A DNA stretch of 64,000 nucleotides from Dolomedes plantarius (GCA_907164885.2 OU015501.1:60315119-60379118), one strand, 5' to 3'. Counted from the first letter of the stretch, positions 1 to 11,880 are shown. Program-made: numbers and translations. The notes: generated by a model from the letters alone, not told the origin.

Positions 1-536
1 CGAAATAGACCATGACTTTTCTTTCCTTTAGACCTGGCTAAGCTCATGTTATTCCAAAATTCGCTACAGTTTTTAAATAATTTTTACACCTCTTGGAAAC
101 ACTGAGTAGCTATTTCACTGTGTATTTACGTTTATCAGAAAATTCAATCAATTAGTTATGAGTCAAAATTCGAGAACTGTCCCTAGAAATGGGATTATGT
201 ACTGATTCTATAAGTCTGGACGTCTTAACTTTTAACGAGATCAATCCTATCAAAAACATCTATGATAATAATTAAAGTATGATTTTCCGATATTGTGTAA
301 AAATATCTTAAAACTTTAAGCTATGAAACAGGCTTACGAAAACTCTTATTTCTTTTCAACTTGCATTTATCAAATTGTAAATGTTGCTGAAGGACAGAAT
401 GATGCGATTAGTAGTTACCTTTTATACGCACTTTTTAACTTGGTGTAACAGGGATTAGTATGAATAAACCACGGTAAAACATATATAAAAATGCTAAAAA
501 ATATTTAAAATAAATCTTAAAAAAATGCCTCTTTTT
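1..536. other. AT-rich sequence, nothing recognised
   Basis: AT-rich, with short homopolymer runs and stops in all frames. I see no gene, repeat or RNA signature. Confidence 0.6.
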
Positions 537-625
537 ATAAATAACAAATTTGAGTTTTTCTTTGGCAAGTGTACTTCGATTATTGCTCAGAACCTTATAT
601 ATTCTGCTGACCTATTTTTAAAAAA
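537..625 (+). repeat. Left copy of a diverged direct repeat flanking a hAT element
   Basis: This stretch and 1318-1398 share a similar order of short motifs (AATTTGAG, then AGTGTACTT, then CGAACC/AGAACC, then GCTGAC/GCCGAC) at roughly 75% identity by eye. They lie on either side of the hAT insertion at 670-1309, so the pair probably pre-dates the insertion as an old local duplication. Confidence 0.5.
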
Positions 626-661
626 TTAAAATTTACAGCAACTGTTAAAATATTATCTTTT

Positions 662-669
662 ATGATAAG
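662..669. repeat. 8-bp target site duplication (left)
   Basis: ATGATAAG here is repeated exactly at 1310-1317, immediately outside inverted ends beginning TAGGGGTAC. Eight bases is the target-duplication length of hAT transposons. Confidence 0.85.
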
Positions 670-1309
670 TAGGGGTACGTAAATTTCGTAACAAAAAAAT
701 ACAATACTTAAAATTTCACATTTACTCTCAAAAAATATATAAATTAAAAAATTTCGCATTTATAAAAAAAAATCACAATTTTGCCTACTTGGATAGGTAA
801 GTATCAAAATTCTTAATTAAAAGCTAACATTGTAGTAGTCTCCACATTCCCTTCTTTAAGTATTTGCCTTCTGTAATTATCATGTTGTACATACTAAAAT
901 GTCTCTCAGCATCTACACTGTTAATAGGACTACAGATGCTATGTATAGCTGCCTTTGCAAAGTAAAGGTAGCAGCATTTCGTTGCAGTTAAAATCTGTAT
1001 GCATAACATCAAACGGAGTCTCTTGGTACTGTAAGTAGCTCTTTGTGAAAATGGTTGTATCCATTGATAACTCTGGTACGGACAAACTGTCCGGGTGAAA
1101 TTCAGAGACAATCCGAAGGCGCGTGAGATCTCTTAGTTAAAGACCGTGGATGATCTTAGTTAAGAAATTATGCTAATAGATTATTACTATTATTACCTAA
1201 TTTCGCTTAAAAAGCCGTTTATCATTGAGTTTTCACCGAAAAGTAGTAAAAAATTAATATTCGCATTTATTCGCATCTATTTCGTAAATACGAAAATTAA
1301 GTACCCCTA
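670..1309 (-). mobile_element. Short hAT element with intact ends and target duplication
   Basis: The element is 640 bp. It starts TAGGGGTACGTAAATTTCGTA and ends with the near-inverted complement (last nine bases GTACCCCTA), giving about 20 bp of terminal inverted repeat with two mismatches. An exact 8-bp duplication flanks it. The motif TTCGCATTTAT occurs near both ends, as expected of hAT subterminal repeats. Inside, on the minus strand, is a remnant resembling the hAT C-terminal dimerisation region. It is far too short to encode a full transposase (usually 600 residues or more), so it is an internal-deletion derivative. Confidence 0.8.
824..1111 (-). pseudogene. hAT transposase C-terminal fragment
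   Basis: This is a 95-codon open frame on the minus strand. Residues 61-79 (SPINSVDAERHFSMYNMII) match the hAT dimerisation pattern of small residues, then S-V-D-x-E-R-x-F-S-x-Y. The residues before about 50 show no match I recognise. The fragment lies inside a 640-bp element with hAT-type ends and an 8-bp target duplication, which independently supports the family call. It lacks the RNase H-like catalytic core and cannot be a working transposase. Confidence 0.6.
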
Positions 1310-1317
1310 ATGATAAG
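1310..1317. repeat. 8-bp target site duplication (right)
   Basis: Exact copy of ATGATAAG at 662-669, directly after the right end of the hAT element. Confidence 0.85.
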
Positions 1318-1398
1318 TAAAAAATTTGAGTCTTTCTTTAACGAGTGTACTTAGATTTTGTTTCCGAACCGTATATACTTTGCCGACTGATTTACTTT
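1318..1398 (+). repeat. Right copy of the diverged direct repeat
   Basis: Partner of 537-625. It starts right after the hAT target duplication. Confidence 0.5.
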
Positions 1399-4300
1399 TT
1401 ACTCCTCATGATTGATTAAGGTCCAAATCATTGCGTAATTGCGCCATTAGGGAAAATATCTTTTGCTTTAATTAAAAGAATAAATTTTGTTTTATGAGTT
1501 TGATGCCTCAATCGCTTGTAATCCATCTTATTTAAAGATAAATACAGGGTTGGGAAACATGTTTTGTTTTATCTACAAATGAACGCATCCTAGTCTCATA
1601 ACAACATATTCCAGAGGGTGGCATAAATTAATGGGAAAAAATGAAATATTTTGCCTGAACATACCACACAAATCTCTATGAATAAACATGTAAATATTTT
1701 GGTGCGGAGGAAAAATGTAAGCAATGTCTTATTTTTTTTAAGGGTTTGGAAATAAATAGCTTGGATAAAGGCATTATTTCATCAAACGCTTGAGGCTGAT
1801 GTATACGGAACTACCTTATCACTATTTATCTATGTAATTTAAAAAAGATCTATTAATTTTTAATTAGATTTTGCAGAAAAAGTTCAGTGAGCTGAACACT
1901 AAAAGTGTCGTGTTTTTTTAGAGTTCCTTACGCTTGTCATTAGATTTCTATTAGAAAAAACAGCTCGTCTCCATGTAACGAACTTCTATTAAATGAAAAT
2001 TTTCCACAGAAACCTCACATTGACTGGCATTTACATACAAAATTGTTTCTCAAACTACGATAAGTTATTTCTTTACAACAAATATTTCCCTGTTTATAAA
2101 AGTCATATACTTGCTATAACCATTTTCATGTTTTAAGAGCTTCTTGTGTGCTTTAGTGGTGTTTATGAGTATGTGTGAGTAAAAAACACTTAAAAACTCT
2201 TAAAAAAAATGAAAAATTACCTGTAGAGATAAGAGTTTTTTTTATACGTATATGTAATTAGAAAAGCTGAAAAACTTTTACAATTTATCCCGATTTGAAA
2301 TTCGAATGTCGCTTTTATTACTTTAAGGTTTGGTATGATTTGTGCAATTTACTTTTAAACAGTTGCTTTTCGTTACTTATTCATTCTTAAGAAATATTCA
2401 GAGTAACCGAAGGGTCTCACAAGGAAATTTTAAAACCGTATTAAGTACGCAGAAATCGAAGATGCTGTATTGTTTTAATTTCGGTGGCTGTATTATACTT
2501 CCCAGAGTGTATCAGAAATATCACCGGCTATTTTTGCCAAGAAATTTTTTTTTATATCAGTAAACGAATATGGTGTTTTCCCAGAATGAATTTTCAAAAA
2601 AAAATCTTGAGTGAACCGTAAATTTTTATTTTAGAGCTATAAATATGCGTCGTTTAACTGTTTTAGAAGAAATACACTTGTTCTATAATCCCCTAACAAA
2701 GTAGCTAGGAAGATGACATCAAAACGTAATTTAGAAGTGTGTTTTGTTGCGTACCGGATTAGATCATGTAAATTAACTACTTTAACTTAGGACAGACTCT
2801 AGACTTGGACTGCACTGCTACTTTTAACTGCAAAATCATAAAAAAACCCATGGAAGTAGAGTTAGAAATATCATCAGGAACTGGTCAGAAAACTAGAAAT
2901 ACATTTGTAATATAATCTGTACCGAATGTGTTTTATCCAGAGACTGATACACTCGATAAAGGAAGACGCCTAGTGGTCTGCAAGTAGCTACCTTTATTGA
3001 ATAATGACCATTGGTATGCCATAATTGGAATTTTTCAGTGGCTGTATAAACTACCAAAACAACAGATTGTAGTCTACAGGAAATCCCAATGTCCATCAAA
3101 ACAGAAAATAACAATCTAGCGGGCCATTTCACATACGCTCATTATGAGTCCAATTTTCTTCGATATATGATAGTTGATAGAGAGGCATCATATCAAGACA
3201 TAATAAGTTCATCGCTCCTCTGGAAGTCTAAGAACGATTTTGCTTCTTCCAGCAAGAAAATGCCGACTGAACGAGACGATGTTTTAAAAAAAATTTTAGA
3301 TAGCATCTCATTTCTACAGGTTTGTGGCTTCCAAGATTACCTGTCTTATCACAAGTGGATATTTATATCTGGGATTGCCTTGATGACAGAGTATAAAAAA
3401 TTCTCATACTATGGAAAAATTGAAAATTAGAGTAACAGTCCCCATCATTTGTTTTTGGTTATTTGAAGTGTAGCTTCAAATCTGGTAAAAACCTCCACTC
3501 ATTTGCATTAATGAAAAAAGTTGACAGTTTGGACATAGTTTTCTCACAATAATATAAAGTTATTTTTTAGAAAAGGCAAATTTTTCTTACCAAATTTTAA
3601 TGCACTTGATTTCATGTCTCGAATTTCTTTATATTGTTTTATATATTCCAATTATTTGATGTGTGCTTCTTTTCGATTCCCCTGTATATATTAGGTGTGT
3701 CAGCAGAAGTGGAGTTTCAAAGGGTACACTCCCTCGAAATTTTGGTCCTTTATACAGAATCTTACTATTTATCTGTATTACTTATCTGTAGCGAGCATCC
3801 GTTTTGTGAATTATCATTGCACCAGAAAAATTCAGCTTGAAGATAAAAAATGAAGTGCAAAAAGGAATATTAACGTATATTATAAGCTATGATTAGCAGT
3901 TTTTTTTTAGTGCGGTGGTCTCTTTTTACTATACGACGGAATAAACGGAATATAGCAGACATTGTTCTGGAGGAGAACTGAAAATCTAAGTTTTAGTACC
4001 ATCATATAAGTAAAGCGTACATAAATACAATTTTAATTACTTCATGCATTTGTGTTCAAACCTTTCAATAAATTGTTTTTCACGTTGTTCTCAGGGCTAT
4101 GTTTGTATTACCCTGGTTTTTCGTGTTCCCGTGCACACCCGTGCCTTAATTAGCACGGATAATTGGAACCTCAGTGTATTATTAAAATGCAGTAAGCCAA
4201 ACACGGCCTTTAATTATCTTTTCGTCAGAAATTGTCGAACCTTCCCGGATTTTTTTTGGATGCGTGCCTGGAATATAGATGGTGGTGTCTGAATGGGAAG

Positions 4301-4640
4301 CATGATCTATATACTTGTAAATATTTCGCAAACGGATTGTCGGAATCGAACGTAACTTTGGGAGTTACGGTAATAAAGTAACGAAAATACAGTAGCAGAA
4401 AATACAAACAAAAGAATAATACAGGAACTATGCATTTTGCAAAACAGTCGCTGAAACGCAATTTTTGAAAAATCTTGAATCATTGGTCCAAGGGTATTAC
4501 TAAAAGGGGTAATTATTTTTTCAAGTGATGCGAGCTTTTCATTGATTTTTCATGTCTTCTCTGGAGTTATTTGTAGGCTTTATGGGCAACTCCACTTTTT
4601 TCTAGAATATGGAAGTGAGAACTAGACAAAATGTAGAATT
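1399..4640. other. AT-rich stretch, no recognisable gene
   Basis: The longest frame is 3089-3430 (+, 113 codons). It has no domain, signal peptide or repeat I recognise, and its flanks are full of stops. I treat it as a chance frame, or at most an unverified exon. Confidence 0.5.
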
Positions 4641-4641
4641 C

Positions 4642-4675
<34 letters not shown>
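4641..4675. repeat. (ATA)n trinucleotide microsatellite
   Basis: About eleven uninterrupted ATA/AAT units. Confidence 0.95.
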
Positions 4676-4678
<3 letters not shown>

Positions 4679-4783
4679 CTTAGCTGATAGGAGATGAAAA
4701 CATATTGTGACTTTTAACGTAGAACAGTTCTATTTCAGTAAAAAAAGATTAATACCGTGAAAAGCGAGTTGCTTTTTATTTAG

Positions 4784-4950
4784 GACTCTACGGTCAACAT
4801 TTTCTACTCGAAAATTAACCAAACCGAGTCTTACAGTTTAAAGCCGTTTTTCTGACAGCTCTTAAACATTGATGCTAACGGCGGGACTTGAACCCGTTGA
4901 CTCTGGTACTGAGTGTTTGATCTTGTGCCATTAGGCAGTTGTCCGGTTAA
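4784..4950 (-). mobile_element. SINE-like repeat, family B, copy 1
   Basis: Read on the minus strand, this has a tRNA-like head with an RNA polymerase III B-box-like GGTTCAAGTCCC, then a body (GCATCAATGTTT, then a GGCTTTAAA-type segment) and an end AATGTTGACCGTAGAG. Copies at about 13.6, 22.3, 56.2, 57.0 and 61.3 kb share the same order of motifs, which defines the family. It is well diverged. Confidence 0.65.
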
Positions 4951-5539
4951 CGGGAGAGGGAGAAAATTTTGAAAATTTGGTTCAAAGCCTCGAGAAAAAG
5001 TTTCGGAAAATGATTTATGATTATTATTGGTTTCTTTTGTTAGAGGAAATAAATCTAGAAAGGTCGCAAAGAATGCGAAAATCGAATCTGTATTTTACCT
5101 AAATTATAACTTTACTCCTATGTTTAGAGAAAACAATCTTTCATATAAAAAAGAACTCAGTGTAAAATTCCGTCAACATTAGGATATATCTCATATGTTC
5201 CCAACTATTTTTTAGTGTTTTGGGAAAAAAAAATTACAAAAGAAACAAACACCAGTGCCATATATTTTGCTATATTCTTTTTGTCCCCTGGTGTATTACC
5301 AATGAACTAATGTTCCTTTGAATTGTTAAAAGGAGTTAAACGCTTTCTAAACACAGACGTGAAGCAAAGTATAGGCTATCGAAATTACTGGAACAGGAAT
5401 CGAGTGGAATTAAGCGAGTATCGTTATGAAATACCCTTTTCTGAGTCAATCAAGTTGTAAGTTGGTAGTCAAAAGAGAAAAAAAACTGTCAAACTGAACG
5501 ACTAACAACTACTAATTCTTACCTAAAACCTTAATTATA
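4951..5539. other. AT-rich stretch, nothing recognised
   Basis: Between a SINE and a DNA transposon. No open frame or repeat of note. Confidence 0.6.
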
Positions 5540-6665
5540 CAGGGTGAATCTGAACAAGTGGGCAAAACTTTACGGGGTGATAGAACGCATCTACACGAGC
5601 AATATTCGTCATAGAAAGTATGAACGCAAACAGCGAGGCGCTAGGTGGCGCTGTAAATAGTATAAAAGCCACACGTCCTCATTCGTTCCAGCGTTAAGGT
5701 AAAAAATATTTATTTATAAACATTAACCCTCCTTAATTAAATTTTTTCCTTTTCTCTATCCTTTAAACTTTCTCTGGTCACAGAAATTCGAGGAAACAAA
5801 CACACTTCTCTCCTATCTCTTTAACTAACATCTGTCGACAATTTTATTCCGGTAAACTCCAGGAAAAGAAACGCTACTTCTAGAAGTTGGGGGTATATCT
5901 CTACCCAGGCACTTCTCCACAACCAGTCGCAGTCGCAGTCGCAGTTCGTTCCAGCGGTTTTCCGTAAATGCTTGGGCAGGGATCCTCCATGACCATTTGC
6001 TTGGCCCATACCTCCTGCCACACCGTTTGGACGGCGAATCGTATCACGCATTCCTACGAGAGGTGTTGCCGGAGCTGCTGCGTCAGATTCCAACCCCCAT
6101 CAGGTCGAGAATGTGGTTTCAGCACGACGGTGTGCCTACACACTTCAGCTTGGATGTGCGGAACAATTTAGATGCAACATTCCCAGGGCGATGGATTGGT
6201 CGAGGTGGTCCCATAGCTTGGTCACCAAGATCGCCGGATCTCTCGTGTTTGGACTTTCTCCTGTGGGGACATATGAAAAGCCTAATCTACGAGTACCCTT
6301 TTGAAACCAATATGGAACTAGTCGCCAGGATCGCCGTTGTTGCCGGCGATATTCAGGAAATGCCTGGTGTCTTCGCAAAAGTGCGTCAGTCCCTATCCCA
6401 CAGGTGTGAAGCCTGCATTACAGCTGGCGGAAGCTCTTTTGAGCAATTTCTTTGACCCTGTAAATCAATTACATTCCTGTTAATAAATTGTTTTCTTCAG
6501 TATCTCCTGTCATTCTTGTATTAATTCTTTAAATGTGACAGTGGAAAACTACCTTTTAACTACTCACCGTTTGCGTTCCGACCATACATTCTATGACGAA
6601 TATTGCTCGTATAACTGCGTTCTATCACCCCGTAAAGTTTTACCCACTTGTTCAGATTCACCCTG
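5540..6665 (+). mobile_element. Tc1/mariner-superfamily element, DD41D type
   Basis: The element is 1126 bp, bounded by TA dinucleotides at 5538-5539 and 6666-6667. It has about 97-bp terminal inverted repeats (5540-5636 and 6567-6665) starting CAGGGTGAATCTGAACAAGT. The arms differ at only a handful of positions, so the copy is fairly young. It carries a 5'-truncated transposase frame. The stretch 5700-5950, where the N-terminus should be, has no recognisable coding, so internal sequence was lost or replaced. A short GTCGCA repeat (5933-5948) precedes the frame. Confidence 0.85.
5947..6455 (+). pseudogene. DD41D transposase, C-terminal half
   Basis: The frame is open from about 5947 (reading QRFSVNAWAG before the first Met at 5997) to the stop at 6453. 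Visible motifs are WFQHDG (second catalytic Asp), WIGRGGP, WSPRSPDLSCLDFLLWG (third catalytic Asp) and a C-terminal RCEACI segment. By my count 41 residues separate the second and third Asp, as in DD41D (rosa/Visitor-like) lineages. The DNA-binding domain and first Asp are missing, so it is not functional. Confidence 0.8.
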
Positions 6666-6859
6666 TATATTGAGGGAAATTCTCCCTTAAAATATGTGAA
6701 CCTCTTTCTACATACAGAACTGTTTTACTTTACAGATTGATTAACAATGTATGAAGAGTGCATAAACGTGTGGCTCTTAGGAGAAAAATGAACTGTATCT
6801 TCAACTTTTCTAGACAGAAAATAATGCATTTATCTTAGTCGTAAGATGCTGAAGTGTCT

Positions 6860-7147
6860 TGATATGGTATATTACTTTTTTTACACAGTATAACTTTGTA
6901 AAAGAGGGTAATATGACCATTTATGAAATATTACTCTTTTTTACTTAGTATATTCTTGTGAAAAAAAGCAATATGGTCATGTTTTGGATGTCATTCTTCT
7001 TCACAAAGTAAAGCTCTGTAAAAAGTAGTTATATTGTAGTGTTGTGGAATTTTGTTATTTTTTGCATAGTACAGCTGTAGAAAAGAGTAATATGGTCACG
7101 TTATAGAATATTACTCTTTTTTACATAGTATAAATTTTTATAACGGT
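6860..7147. repeat. 60-bp tandem satellite, about five units
   Basis: Units of about 60 bp begin near 6852, 6912, 6972, 7032 and 7091. Each has ATGGTCA-like sequence, then ATATTACTCTTTTTTACATAGTATA, then GTAAAAGAGTAATAT. Each unit holds a short internal inverted pair (TAATATGGTCA with TGACCATATTA). Units differ at 15-30% of positions, so the array is old. Confidence 0.8.
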
Positions 7148-8387
7148 GTATACTTAGACGTGAGTAGTATCATAACATATAAAATAATATAAAATTACAA
7201 TAACATATTATTAAGAGTGATTCTTTGTTCAGTGTACATATTTCTGATCTAAAATCACAACCCACAGTATAAACTAATGGATCTAGTTTCTGTTCCTTTT
7301 TTAAATACTCAACTGAATTTAAGTTCAAGGTACTTTTATGTTTAAGATTCAAAAGCGTGAGAGAGTTTTCCTAGGACTCAAAAGGCTATTAGATTCCTCC
7401 AATCTATATTTTATTTTGAAATTTAAGTTTCATCATAATACTTCTTTTTATGAAAACAAACAGGGATTTGAACGAAAGAAAATATTTCGAAACAGCTGCT
7501 CATATATAGTAATTATCTTTGCCCCCAAAGTGTGTATCTGCTTGTTTTTCCTCAACGTTTCGTTGTTTATGTGGAATTTTATCGAAGAATTGTTGCCTAA
7601 GATAATACTTGAAGTAAAACACTTTTTTATTTGTCAACAAATGTAAACAATTTTTCTCTTTCGTCGGAAATCTTCCTTATTTCAAGTAAAGGGGAATGAC
7701 ATCCAGAATAATAAAGTTTCTGGAAGCTGAATGTATATTTGATGGGATAGCTAGTGCTAATGATAAAACTTTCCCAATAAAATGGAAAATACTCGAAATA
7801 ACACGATCTTCAGTTATTTCCTCTTGTTCTCTTTCACCAGCTTATGTACTGAGTTTTATTACTCTTTTCGAGATAAAAAAAATATTAGCTAAAAAATGTT
7901 TAACTCCTAGGAAAATGCTCTACTTTTTAGAAAACCTGTTAAGAATTCGAATAGTCCTCCACCTGTGGAGACTATGTTAGTTCTATCATGGATAAAGCTA
8001 CTCAATTTTCCACCCCCGCACACAGGAAATGGAAAAGGAGCCAATACTGGTTTTAGTGGTAAAACCTAGGAGAAATGACAATCACAATATGATTCGGACA
8101 ACAACGAGGTAGGATAACTGCATGATGCTCTGTACTGCCGACCGAATGATTCCTGCTTTGAGATCTAGCTATCTGCCAATTCAGTAACCCAACTGTTGGA
8201 TTGAATGCTTATGGATCGTTATAGAGATGTTTGACAAATATTCTCGACGAAAAAATATTCTAATAAACAGCGTTTAAAGGCCTCTATTGCAGCAAACGAT
8301 ACGAGTTCCTGTTGCTTTGAAGAGGACTGTCAAAGTTGAGACATTTTCCCCATAATCTGCAATCGTGGGTTATACCCACTGCTGTAC
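7148..8387. other. AT-rich stretch, no recognisable gene
   Basis: Two frames (7338-7646 and 7696-7980, both +) are open by chance. They have skewed Lys/Ile/Phe/Leu-rich composition and no domain signature. Confidence 0.5.
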
Positions 8388-8390
8388 AAG

Positions 8391-8456
<66 letters not shown>

Positions 8457-8459
8457 CTG
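8388..8459. repeat. (TA)30 microsatellite with palindromic flanks
   Basis: About 60 bp of pure TA (8394-8453) is flanked by AGAGG on the left and CCTCT on the right, so the whole block is one self-complementary hairpin. Confidence 0.9.
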
Positions 8460-9579
8460 CTAGGGATCCCATACATTCATCAGTCCCGCGTCAGTATATC
8501 TAGCACCACTCACAGAGCAGTTTCGTACTCAAGAAAAAATGGATTAGCATAACTTGAATTCTGTGTACGAGCTTAAAAATTTCAGATTAAATAATTTTAG
8601 CCCCACATCCGGACATAAATATGTACATTAGTTAAGAATGAGTCTGGATATGAGTTATATCCTGAATAATATGTTATCGGAGTAGTTAAAAGAATTCTGT
8701 TTTCTTTTATTCCGAAAAAAACACGAAGTAACTATAGACGCAATCTCCAAGTTTAAAAGATGCTATTAATGATTTTGCAGTCTTAAATTAATCACGCATT
8801 TCAATACGATTATATAAAATACTTCAAGAATAACATTCTAAGGTTTCCAGTCAGACAGAAAATATTCAAAAGGTGAATATGCTAAGGGAACTTTTAAACA
8901 ATTTTCGGGAAATATAGTTTATTAACTTGACTTTAAAAAAAGGTACAGTACATTTCAGCCCCAATACACACTCTACTCTCGATACAGCAGCCTCTTTTGC
9001 TATATTCTAGGCACGATGGAGTTAAATTTTAGTTAATTCTTCCTCCATTATTCTTTTTATCCTTGAGGTGCTGAAACGACCTATTACATATCAAACCTTA
9101 GTCTTTGCTGTTAAGAAGAAAAATAAGTGAAATACACTCAACAACTCGAAGCATATAGCTCCGGAAGCAGAAAGAGTATTTTGATTCTTTTCCGCATAAA
9201 CAGGGTTCATTGCGTCAGTATTTGTCATAACTTAAGAGCTTGAAAGGATCCCTTACACGATATAAGTTCTGAAAAGAATTTTTAAGCTAAAATTGAATCT
9301 AAAATTTAATCTTTTGAAAATTCTTTATGGTGTTCAAAGTTGAAAAAGAATAACTATTAATGACGAATTTGTGACGATTCTTTTTTAAAACAGCATTCTA
9401 CTTATTATAAATTGAATTGAGACAAAAATTTACTTTTCTGTAGATACTTTTCGGTCCATAAAACAGTTATTTGTGATTTATAATTTCGTGAAAACAAATA
9501 CTTCTTTGTTTCCATGATTATTCTAATGTTTTTGCTTAACGGCTTACTGTTGTAATCGGGTAAAGTAATGTTTGCATCC
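8460..9579. other. AT-rich stretch, nothing recognised
   Basis: No coding or repeat signature beyond low complexity. Confidence 0.6.
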
Positions 9580-9925
9580 AGATGTGGCCCCTGGAGGTGC
9601 TCGGTCAAAATTAAGGGGGCCGCAAGGGGTGGTCCTGGTTTACCTATACGGTGCTACCCTTGAGAGCAACCAACGATTCTAGCGGAGTAAGTGCGAATGT
9701 CTTAATGAAAAGTTCCCAGCAATAGCGCCCTTTACACGTACGCCCTAGCGCGAGTACTTGGAGCGTACGGGATTGCGCGCGGGAAAACTTGCAGTACGCT
9801 CCAAAGCAGCTTTCCCTTCCTCTCCGACACCTTTACACGTGCACTCAATCGCGCGGGTTTGTGGTTTCACACGGGAAAGAGCGTACGTGTAAAGGGCGCT
9901 ATTGGCAAACACCAACATGTTTGCA
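9580..9925 (+). mobile_element. SINE-like repeat, mosaic family II, copy 1, interrupted
   Basis: A 5'-truncated copy. It contains GGTGCTCGGTCAAAATTAAG, TACGGTGCTACCC, AGCAACCAACGATTCTAGCG and GCGAATGTCTTAATGAAAAG, then GGCAAACACCAACATG. It aligns along its length with 21316-21475. A palindromic MITE (9721-9903) splits it between CCCAGC and GGCAAACACC. In the 21.4-kb copy these two segments are nearly adjacent. Confidence 0.7.
9721..9903. mobile_element. Palindromic MITE inside a SINE
   Basis: About 180 bp with perfect 23-bp terminal inverted repeats (9721-9743 and 9881-9903, containing TAGCGCCCTTTACACGTACG). There is an inner perfect 11-bp hairpin, TTGGAGCGTAC at 9758-9768 with its complement at 9794-9804. 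It has no coding capacity. The ends (TA, then GCGCC, then TTTACACG) resemble PIF/Harbinger-type termini, but I could not fix the target duplication because the flanking TA can be read as part of the inverted repeat. Confidence 0.75.
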
Positions 9926-11880
9926 TCTCTAAACGATTCTAGAAACACATGAAACATACGTTAAAATAGTTAAAATTAAGTAAGATAAAATTTCTAATCT
10001 TTAGTATGATTGGGAGTGACTGAACAAGAAATAACACTTCATCGTTTATTTACATTTAATTTACAACTCATTCGTTTATTTACAACTCATTCTACAGATT
10101 CCTCTCAAAAGAGGAAAGAAAAAATAGAATGTATGAAAAATAAAGACTTCGACCAATAATGTGAATAAAAAAGTTAAAGAAAAAGTTAGTGTATTTTATC
10201 ATTAAATTTATTAATGGTTTCTTTACGCAGAAAAGGAGAAAAAAAAGCTCAAAGCTTATTACTTCGTTTAAGCTCATTAATGTTTTGACGTAATCTATTA
10301 AGAGAGATAGACACTATTGATTTTTTATTACTTTGGATATGTTTTCCAATGCGGGAAGAAACTATTAAAAGTGATAATGACGTTTTACTAGGTAATTTCA
10401 GCTAAATAAGCTGTCAGCAAAAAGGTGAAAGAAATACCATTTTGCCACTAAGGCTATATCTAAGTTTTATGAGCTTTGTCTAAGAACTGTAATAAGTTCA
10501 ACGATTTTTAGAGAGTCAATTGTATTTTAAAAAACCGTACATTTTTGTGAACTTTTCTTTTATTGATATTTTAAGCTCAGATACTTTTTTTTGTACACCT
10601 GGATAATTCGGAAAAAAGAAAAAAGAACTCACGATTATGGTATCATAAATAAATAACTAAATGGGTGTTAAAACATTTTTATTTTCTGGCGAAGTCGAGC
10701 ATTATTGAAGAAGTATTATTGTCTTCCTTTCTCCTAAATTTTATAAAATGATTAGGGAAGATCGTGACATAGCATAATGGTGATATGGTCAGCACAAGAA
10801 ACCAAAAGGCTTCGTGTTCAGTAACAGGCTAGCCCATTATAGTCTAAGCGAAACAAAAAATTCATTAAGATGATAATGTGTGGAGGACTGGCCATAATAA
10901 TGGAGTCGGGACAAATTAATCGTCTGAGTGTCAGAGATGAATTTATACGAGCTATCAACATTCCACTTGAAAATTGTTTGTGACGGATTATTCCACCCGC
11001 TAGTTTATTGTTAAAAAGTGTCGAAGATGGAAAATTCCGGTATGCTTTTTATACCTTAAAAGTCGGCGTAAAATTGTCCTTAAATTGCCTGACCTTGATG
11101 AATATGTTCTGCTGTGCGCTGCTCAAAAATCAGTGGTTCAGTGCAGTCGCCGAATAAACTGAGAAAAAAAAATGCTTTTTCCAAATATTCTGTCTTTATT
11201 TCCTTTCTTTCTGCAAGGAAATATGCGTGAATAACGAACATACAGCATAATATATTGTATATGTTTACGAATTATTTATAATAAATGATACAGTATTGGG
11301 CTTATTAAGTTAGTTACAGCTTATATTTTAAGCTCTAAGATCATCATTTTGCACTAAGTTGAAACAAATCCGAGCAGATAGTTTAAAGACGTGTGTGTAG
11401 CAGGCAAATATCCATATCAATCACAGTGTTCGCACACCAGGTATTGGCTGTTGTCTGGTGGTTGATTAAATAAGAATTTTTCGTTTAATCAATTTAGTAT
11501 ATCACTACCCATATTTAATTATATTTAGAGACGGAAATTATTATTCTTACATATTCCAAATTATTTGTATTTATAGAATCTTTCTTATCAATTACTTGTC
11601 AGAAGTGAGAACATACCATAAAGTGTATATATATATAGTCTGTAATATAAGAATTTTTTTCATATTTTCTTCCAGAGTTCGGCAACAATAAAATTACACA
11701 CGCAAGCGATGAAAAAACTTTTTGAATAAATTTGCCTTATTCTTGTGGTTTTTAGTGTGCTGAAGCCGAATATGACAATAAATACCGTATCACCCACCAT
11801 TTTTTCACATTTCAAAACACTCAATATTTAAAGAAATGACATTTTTAGCGAATTCAATGCAATAAGCTAGCAGCCAGCAA
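9926..11880. other. AT-rich stretch, no recognisable gene
   Basis: No domain, SINE or terminal inverted repeat recognised. 10870-11160 is somewhat less AT-rich but has no long frame. Confidence 0.5.

Noticed and set aside
3089..3430. 113-codon ORF as a host gene
   Set aside because: No recognisable domain, no splice or promoter context, and flanks are non-coding. A frame of this length is unremarkable in 64 kb.
9721..9903. CRISPR or attachment-site-like inverted repeats
   Set aside because: Eukaryotic context, insertion in a SINE and transposon-like tips explain it as a MITE.
10764..10840. tRNA-like sequence (AGCATAATGGTGATATGG)
   Set aside because: Only an A-box-like start; no B-box at the right distance and no similar copies.
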